Source: Streptomyces plumbidurans (GTDB lineage: Bacteria; Actinomycetota; Actinomycetes; Streptomycetales; Streptomycetaceae). From it: 64,000 nucleotides of DNA. The stretch is from NCBI RefSeq assembly GCF_019857225.1, contig NZ_JAFJSY010000021.1, positions 1 through 64,000 on the forward strand, given 5' to 3'. The position numbers were made by a program, and so were the translations under genes. This document shows positions 61,601 through 64,000 of this stretch, piece after piece. The notes under the pieces are model-generated. The model was given only the letters and a program-made list of their open reading frames with translations, did not search any database and was not told where the DNA came from. Within the stretch, counting starts at the first letter, position 1. Each line of letters begins with the position of its first letter.

Positions 61601-63385
61601 AAGGCGGATGATGCCGGAGTGGGGGCGCAGGCGGCCCATGGCCTCGGCCTCGCGGGCCAGGATCTCGCCGCGGTTGTCGGAGAGGGCGACCTTGAGCACG
61701 GCCAGCGGGCGGTTCTTGCGGGCCTCGGCCTCCAGGTCGCGGACGAGGAAGGCGCGGCTGGTGGAGCCGGTGCCGAGGCGGCGGCGGATCTCCCAGCGGC
61801 CGGCCAGCACGTCACCGGCGACGGCCTCCAGCGGGTCCTTGTCGGCGGGGGCCTCGTCCTCCTCGCCCGGACCGTCGGTGCCGGTGGCGGACGGGGCCGG
61901 GGAGGTCAGGGAGTCCTCGACGACCTCCAGCAGCTCCAGGAATTCGTCCACGCTGGAGAGCCGCTGGCCCGGCCGGTAGGCGGTGGCGGCTTGCACGAGG
62001 TCGTCGACGTCCTCCGAGAGCCCGTCCACCAGGGAGCTGGGGCGCAGGCCCTCGCCAGCTTCCAGCCGGGCCAGCAGTTCGGCCTGGCTGGCTGCGGGTG
62101 CCTTGCCGGTGACGAGGAGGTAGGTGAGGACGCCGAGTCCGTAGACGTCGAGGTAGACCGGGTCGGGGCGGGGGGCTGTGAGTTCCGGCGCGAGGTAGGC
62201 GTCCGCGTCGTCGGCCAGGTGCATGGCGGACAGGGCGGTCGGCGCGAAGCGGGTCATGCCCTGGGAGGAGTCGCCGCTGCGCTGGGTGGCGATCTGCCAG
62301 TCGGAGATCTGCAGCTGCGGGGTGAGCCAGGCGGCCTCGTCCCCCACGGCCTGTCCCTTCCCGCCGCGCCGCCGGGGGACGACGTGCACGGAGCGGGCGG
62401 CCAGCGCGCGGTGGTGGATGCGGCTGGAGTGCGCGGAGCGCATGGTCTCGGCGAGCTGGCGGACCAGGGCCATCCTGCCGAGGATGTCCAGCTTCTCGCC
62501 GTACTGGACCAGGTACTCGTCCAGTTTGAGCGTGGCCGGGTGGTAGTCGAAGATCAGTGCGGGTCCGGCGGCATGCCCGGAGGGGAAGTACTGCTTGAGC
62601 TCGACCACACCCGGGTGCTTGAAGCGGCCCAGGACTGCGGCCTCGCGCCGGGCGGCGTTCTCGACGGACTGGCGCAGGGTCGCGTCCGAGCCGCGTTCGC
62701 TGAGGTAGATGCGGACGCGAGCGGCCTCGGGCAGGTCACTGTGGCGGGCCAGGTAATCCGCCCAGGTGGGCCCGGAATCGAAGGACTTGCGCTCCAGCTC
62801 GTAGGGGCCGACCTTGTACTGCGCGTCGCTCTTGCGGATGCCGATGTTCTTGAGGGCCGCCTCGATCTCGCGCGAGCCGATCGCGGTGATGCGGCGCCGC
62901 TCGTCGCGCGGGGGCTGCTTGAGCATCTCGACCAGCTGGTGGACGGTGTAGACGCCGTTCTGGTCGTGCGCCGGCAGCCGTACGCGCAGACTGTTGTCGG
63001 TGAAGCACACGGCCTCGGCGACCCAGACACGCTTGTGGCCGGGGAGCGCGAGCAGGCCGGCCAGCTCCTTGGCCTTGCGGTTGACCAGGTGCAGCGGGTT
63101 GCCGTGCGTGCGGCGTCTGCCGCCGGGCGTGGTCTGCACCCAGGTGCCGTTCTCGGAGGTGACCGAGCCGTGCCAGTCCTTCAGCTCGATCATGCAGACG
63201 CCGCCGGGGGCGACGACCAGCAGGTCCACCTCGCGCACGTGCCCGGTGTTCGCGGTGAAGGTGAAGTTCGACCAGGCACGCCAGGGGTCGGAGTCCGGCA
63301 GCTTCTCCCGGATCGCCTCCAGGCCGCGGCGCTCATGGACGAACTCCGACTCGGTGACCGTCGTCCACCGGCCGCCTTCCCGCAT
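58658..63385 (-). CDS. pglW: BREX/Pgl serine/threonine kinase PglW
   Basis: A 1575-residue multidomain protein. Residues ~10-120 form a NERD nuclease-related domain (MIELKDWHGSV near 65). Residues ~190-480 form a kinase fold lacking the catalytic Asp (RIHHRALAARSVHV near 323), a likely pseudokinase. Residues ~530-830 form a second kinase with canonical VWHRDIKPDN near 675 and LIDFSLAG. Near 880-945 a helix-hairpin stretch, LYGLGITTVGELLDYSR then APGLGAKT, resembles the RNA polymerase alpha C-terminal domain. It is followed near 1035 by an HTH-like KDVADALGLSHGRIPQML. The C-terminal ~450 residues are unassigned. PglW is the BREX-2 signature kinase. ATG 63385; it is coupled to pglX. Confidence 0.93.
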   Translation of the reverse strand: MREGGRWTTVTESEFVHERRGLEAIREKLPDSDPWRAWSNFTFTANTGHVREVDLLVVAPGGVCMIELKDWHGSVTSENGTWVQTTPGGRRRTHGNPLHLVNRKAKELAGLLALPGHKRVWVAEAVCFTDNSLRVRLPAHDQNGVYTVHQLVEMLKQPPRDERRRITAIGSREIEAALKNIGIRKSDAQYKVGPYELERKSFDSGPTWADYLARHSDLPEAARVRIYLSERGSDATLRQSVENAARREAAVLGRFKHPGVVELKQYFPSGHAAGPALIFDYHPATLKLDEYLVQYGEKLDILGRMALVRQLAETMRSAHSSRIHHRALAARSVHVVPRRRGGKGQAVGDEAAWLTPQLQISDWQIATQRSGDSSQGMTRFAPTALSAMHLADDADAYLAPELTAPRPDPVYLDVYGLGVLTYLLVTGKAPAASQAELLARLEAGEGLRPSSLVDGLSEDVDDLVQAATAYRPGQRLSSVDEFLELLEVVEDSLTSPAPSATGTDGPGEEDEAPADKDPLEAVAGDVLAGRWEIRRRLGTGSTSRAFLVRDLEAEARKNRPLAVLKVALSDNRGEILAREAEAMGRLRPHSGIIRLVEPEPLHIGGRTVLVLEYVGDERDDNGQNGQATEAAPRPRRREETVARQLRENGRLQVDQLEAYGDYLFGAVDFLEGEGVWHRDIKPDNIAIRIRPNRTRELVLIDFSLAGYPAKNTDAGTDGYLDPFVDTITRGSYDSHAERYAVAVTLHQMASGELPKWGDGSVLPRMTDAKEWPCPTIAAEAFDPAVRDGLVAFFQKALHRDAAKRYPELKPMRDAWRKVFLDASQTVPSSHRTRASAPAATTDGAPAEGAAAAAIADAEPETAEQQRDRLAAEVTRDTPLTVSGLTPAAQSFLYGLGITTVGELLDYSRRKLVNAPGLGAKTRNEVQKRQREWGERLREIPVSPLTPKGRAEAKEELEQLTAAESALVGKLATGESASALPARTLRSVSLDTLATVFVPAVNNNGSNRNKAEMVRLLLRLPDEQGVLPDIGVWPKQKDVADALGLSHGRIPQMLKDERKRWKAEPAVQALRAEIIDLLVSMGRVASAVEIADALAVRRGTHLAGREQRRAMALAAVRAVVEVEQLVPQEAEFQHQANRKATDESLGAGLLALDVRETDGPDTPTAPGLLEYATRLGRTADRLAKLDTLPTAATVLAELGALTVPPGAVNWDERRMVELAAAASVNAAATPRLEIYPRDLPLVRALRLTQAGLVRPVQGMPEGLQPGLTVETVHERVRARFPEMVVPDGHGGTTHELPTGGPLTKALRDAGFELSLSMHERDGVLRYLSTRVDDASSYLTTGAWRQSTRTGAVTRYADDPQLAGAVRAEERLLASARRDGYRVLTVRQQLVRDAVRELGAERLGAEAVSVTELFLEALHAQVTPGTKPTWETLLKADAAQPGSTRAVRFAEYVRTAWGTVEPRIAELLRKGGDSGRAVIPVLLTEAGVFARYDAMGVLDRLASAARQGGRGLWLLVPQSDPTREPRLGQVAVPYQAGLGEWIQLPDTWVENAHRGSGKDAASARTSAHASGVEGEAK

Positions 63386-63752
63386 CTGCTGCCATCCCCG
63401 CTCGTCGAAACGTTCACCCGCCTGACCGGGAGCTTCAGGAGCTACCCGTCAGGCGAGGGCGAAAACCCCCAGGTGAGTAGATCCTAGTGGCTGGCACCGA
63501 CATGAGGAGCCCCCGTGAAGGAAGTGCATACGCGACATTCGCCCACGTCACCGCGGGCACGCACCCCTTCACGACGCGCGCACCGCCTCGCCGGGAGGCC
63601 CAGCCACGTCACCGAGCGGATCGCAGGCACCAACTCCCGTCCGCCGACCAGAAGTTAATCCGATTCCTCGCCCGAACCGTGCGCTACGCTTGTCCCTCGC
63701 TGCGCACCTTCCCGGAGGGTACGAGGCGGAGCCGCGGGCCAGTTCGCTGGTC
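63386..63752. other. Intergenic DNA upstream of pglW and the RNA leader
   Basis: About 370 bp with no convincing gene. It must hold the pglW promoter on the minus strand. On the plus strand a TACGCT at 63685-63690 is a possible -10 for the structured leader downstream, though its -35 is weak. I see no repeat, tRNA or operator here. Confidence 0.5.
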
Positions 63753-63841
63753 GTGAGTGACGGATGGTGAATCCACCGCGTGGACCTCACTTCGGTGAGG
63801 GCGGATGCCCGGTAGGGCGATCCCTGCCATTCCGAACTCAC
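63753..63841 (+). ncRNA. Candidate structured leader RNA (closing stem plus three hairpins)
   Basis: GTGAG (63753-63757) pairs with CTCAC (63837-63841). After a small internal loop, CGGA-TGG (63761-63767) pairs with CCA-T-TCCG (63827-63834) with one bulge. Enclosed are three consecutive hairpins: TCCAC/GTGGA (63772-63784), CCTCAC/GTGAGG with a TTCG tetraloop (63785-63800), and GGAT-GCCC/GGGC-ATCC with a GGTA loop (63803-63823). The outer stem ends 5 nt before GGAG (63846-63849), the ribosome binding site of a 42-aa membrane protein. A riboswitch or other cis-regulator is likely. It matches no RNA class I can name, and loop sizes rule out a tRNA. Confidence 0.6.
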
Positions 63842-63859
63842 AACCTGGAGTGGCCCTTC

Positions 63860-63988
63860 ATGGAACCGGTCGAGTACAAGCCTGCGCGTCGTCGCTGGAT
63901 CCGCGAGATCCTCGTCGGCGCCGCCGCCGGAATCGTCTCCAACCTGGTGTTGGAGGTGCTGGCGGCGGCAGCGCACCTGCTCGTCTGA
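63860..63988 (+). CDS. Small single-pass membrane protein (42 aa, DUF6408-like)
   Basis: A 42-residue protein: a basic N-terminus (EYKPARRRWIREILVG) followed by one hydrophobic helix (AAAGIVSNLVLEVLAAAAHL). This is the layout of the streptomycete DUF6408 small proteins as I recall them, of unknown function. ATG 63860 has GGAG at 63846-63849. It lies directly downstream of a multibranched RNA structure, so its synthesis is probably controlled at the RNA level. A longer in-frame start at 63764 would translate the structured RNA and is rejected. Confidence 0.7.
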   Translation: MEPVEYKPARRRWIREILVGAAAGIVSNLVLEVLAAAAHLLV

Positions 63989-64000
63989 GGCAGGCATGTG

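Noticed and set aside
63753-63841. tRNA-sized cloverleaf-like fold
   Set aside because: Hairpin loops are 3-4 nt, there is no T-loop sequence or anticodon-sized loop, and the closing stem is bulged. It fits a regulatory leader better than a tRNA.
1-64000. Insertion sequences, integrases, att sites or rRNA genes
   Set aside because: No transposase or integrase motif, no flanking terminal repeats and no rRNA or tRNA sequence was seen, despite the island-like content between pglX and pglY.

Overview
This is a high-GC (about 70 percent) actinobacterial chromosome segment, almost certainly Streptomyces. Signs are GTG and TTG starts, stop/start overlaps of 4 nt (ATGA, GTGA), DUF397/XRE/ATP-binding triplets, a DUF6408-like small protein and a complete Phage-growth-limitation (Pgl) locus. 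From memory, the overall order (pgi, gnd, a GTP cyclohydrolase II paralogue cluster, then pglZ/Y and pglX/W) matches the S. coelicolor SCO6659 to SCO6626 region. Species is not proven by the sequence alone.

Layout. (1) 1-2269: end of a pentose-phosphate/glycolysis operon (pgi 3' end, gndA-type 6PGDH, a histidine phosphatase). (2) 2326-3789: a beta-helix membrane protein. (3) 3776-8966: a quinate/shikimate catabolic module. It has a 3-dehydroshikimate dehydratase fused to an HPPD-like domain, a quinate/shikimate dehydrogenase, a divergent TetR regulator with an inverted-repeat operator, and an MHS-family permease. (4) 9064-13819: VOC protein, secreted GH31, F420/FMN-type oxidase, serine hydrolase. 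(5) 13885-21344: a cluster around an unusual GTP cyclohydrolase II carrying the Met switch residue. It includes a creatininase-family hydrolase, a PTPS/QueD-like protein lacking one zinc His, BchC-like dehydrogenase, glycosyltransferase, methyltransferase, LPG-synthase-like membrane protein and CDP-alcohol phosphatidyltransferase. It looks like a specialised pteridine/purine-derived and possibly lipid-linked metabolite pathway. (6) 21366-25565: GNAT, a decayed ATP-binding protein, a Tat-exported beta-helix protein, an ADP-ribosylglycohydrolase-like and an EVE/PUA-like protein.

(7) 25795-63385: a BREX type 2/Pgl anti-phage locus, all core genes on the minus strand: pglW-pglX, pglY-pglZ, brxD-brxHI. 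It is interrupted twice. A divergent DUF262 plus CBS-HEPN pair lies between pglZ and brxD. A roughly 16-kb accessory island lies between pglX and pglY. The island holds a TPR protein divergent from a TIR-domain protein, an XRE/TPR regulator, a single-pass membrane protein with a glycosyltransferase, an XRE-NB-ARC-TPR STAND protein, an EcsC-like protein and an XRE/DUF397/ATP-binding triplet. It also holds a compact regulator + Cys-tailed peptide + methyltransferase cassette that I regard as a candidate RiPP-like system. (8) 63753-63988: an elaborately folded RNA leader (closing stem, three hairpins) in front of a 42-aa single-pass membrane protein.

The most noteworthy points are the Cys-tailed peptide/methyltransferase cassette with its paired 18-bp operator repeats and internal hairpin, the multibranched RNA at 63753-63841, the island splitting BREX-2, the low-GC mosaic core and G7 tract of pglX, and the Met-switch GTP cyclohydrolase cluster. 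Stems and repeats were found by eye, and family calls rest on motif recognition, not database searches.
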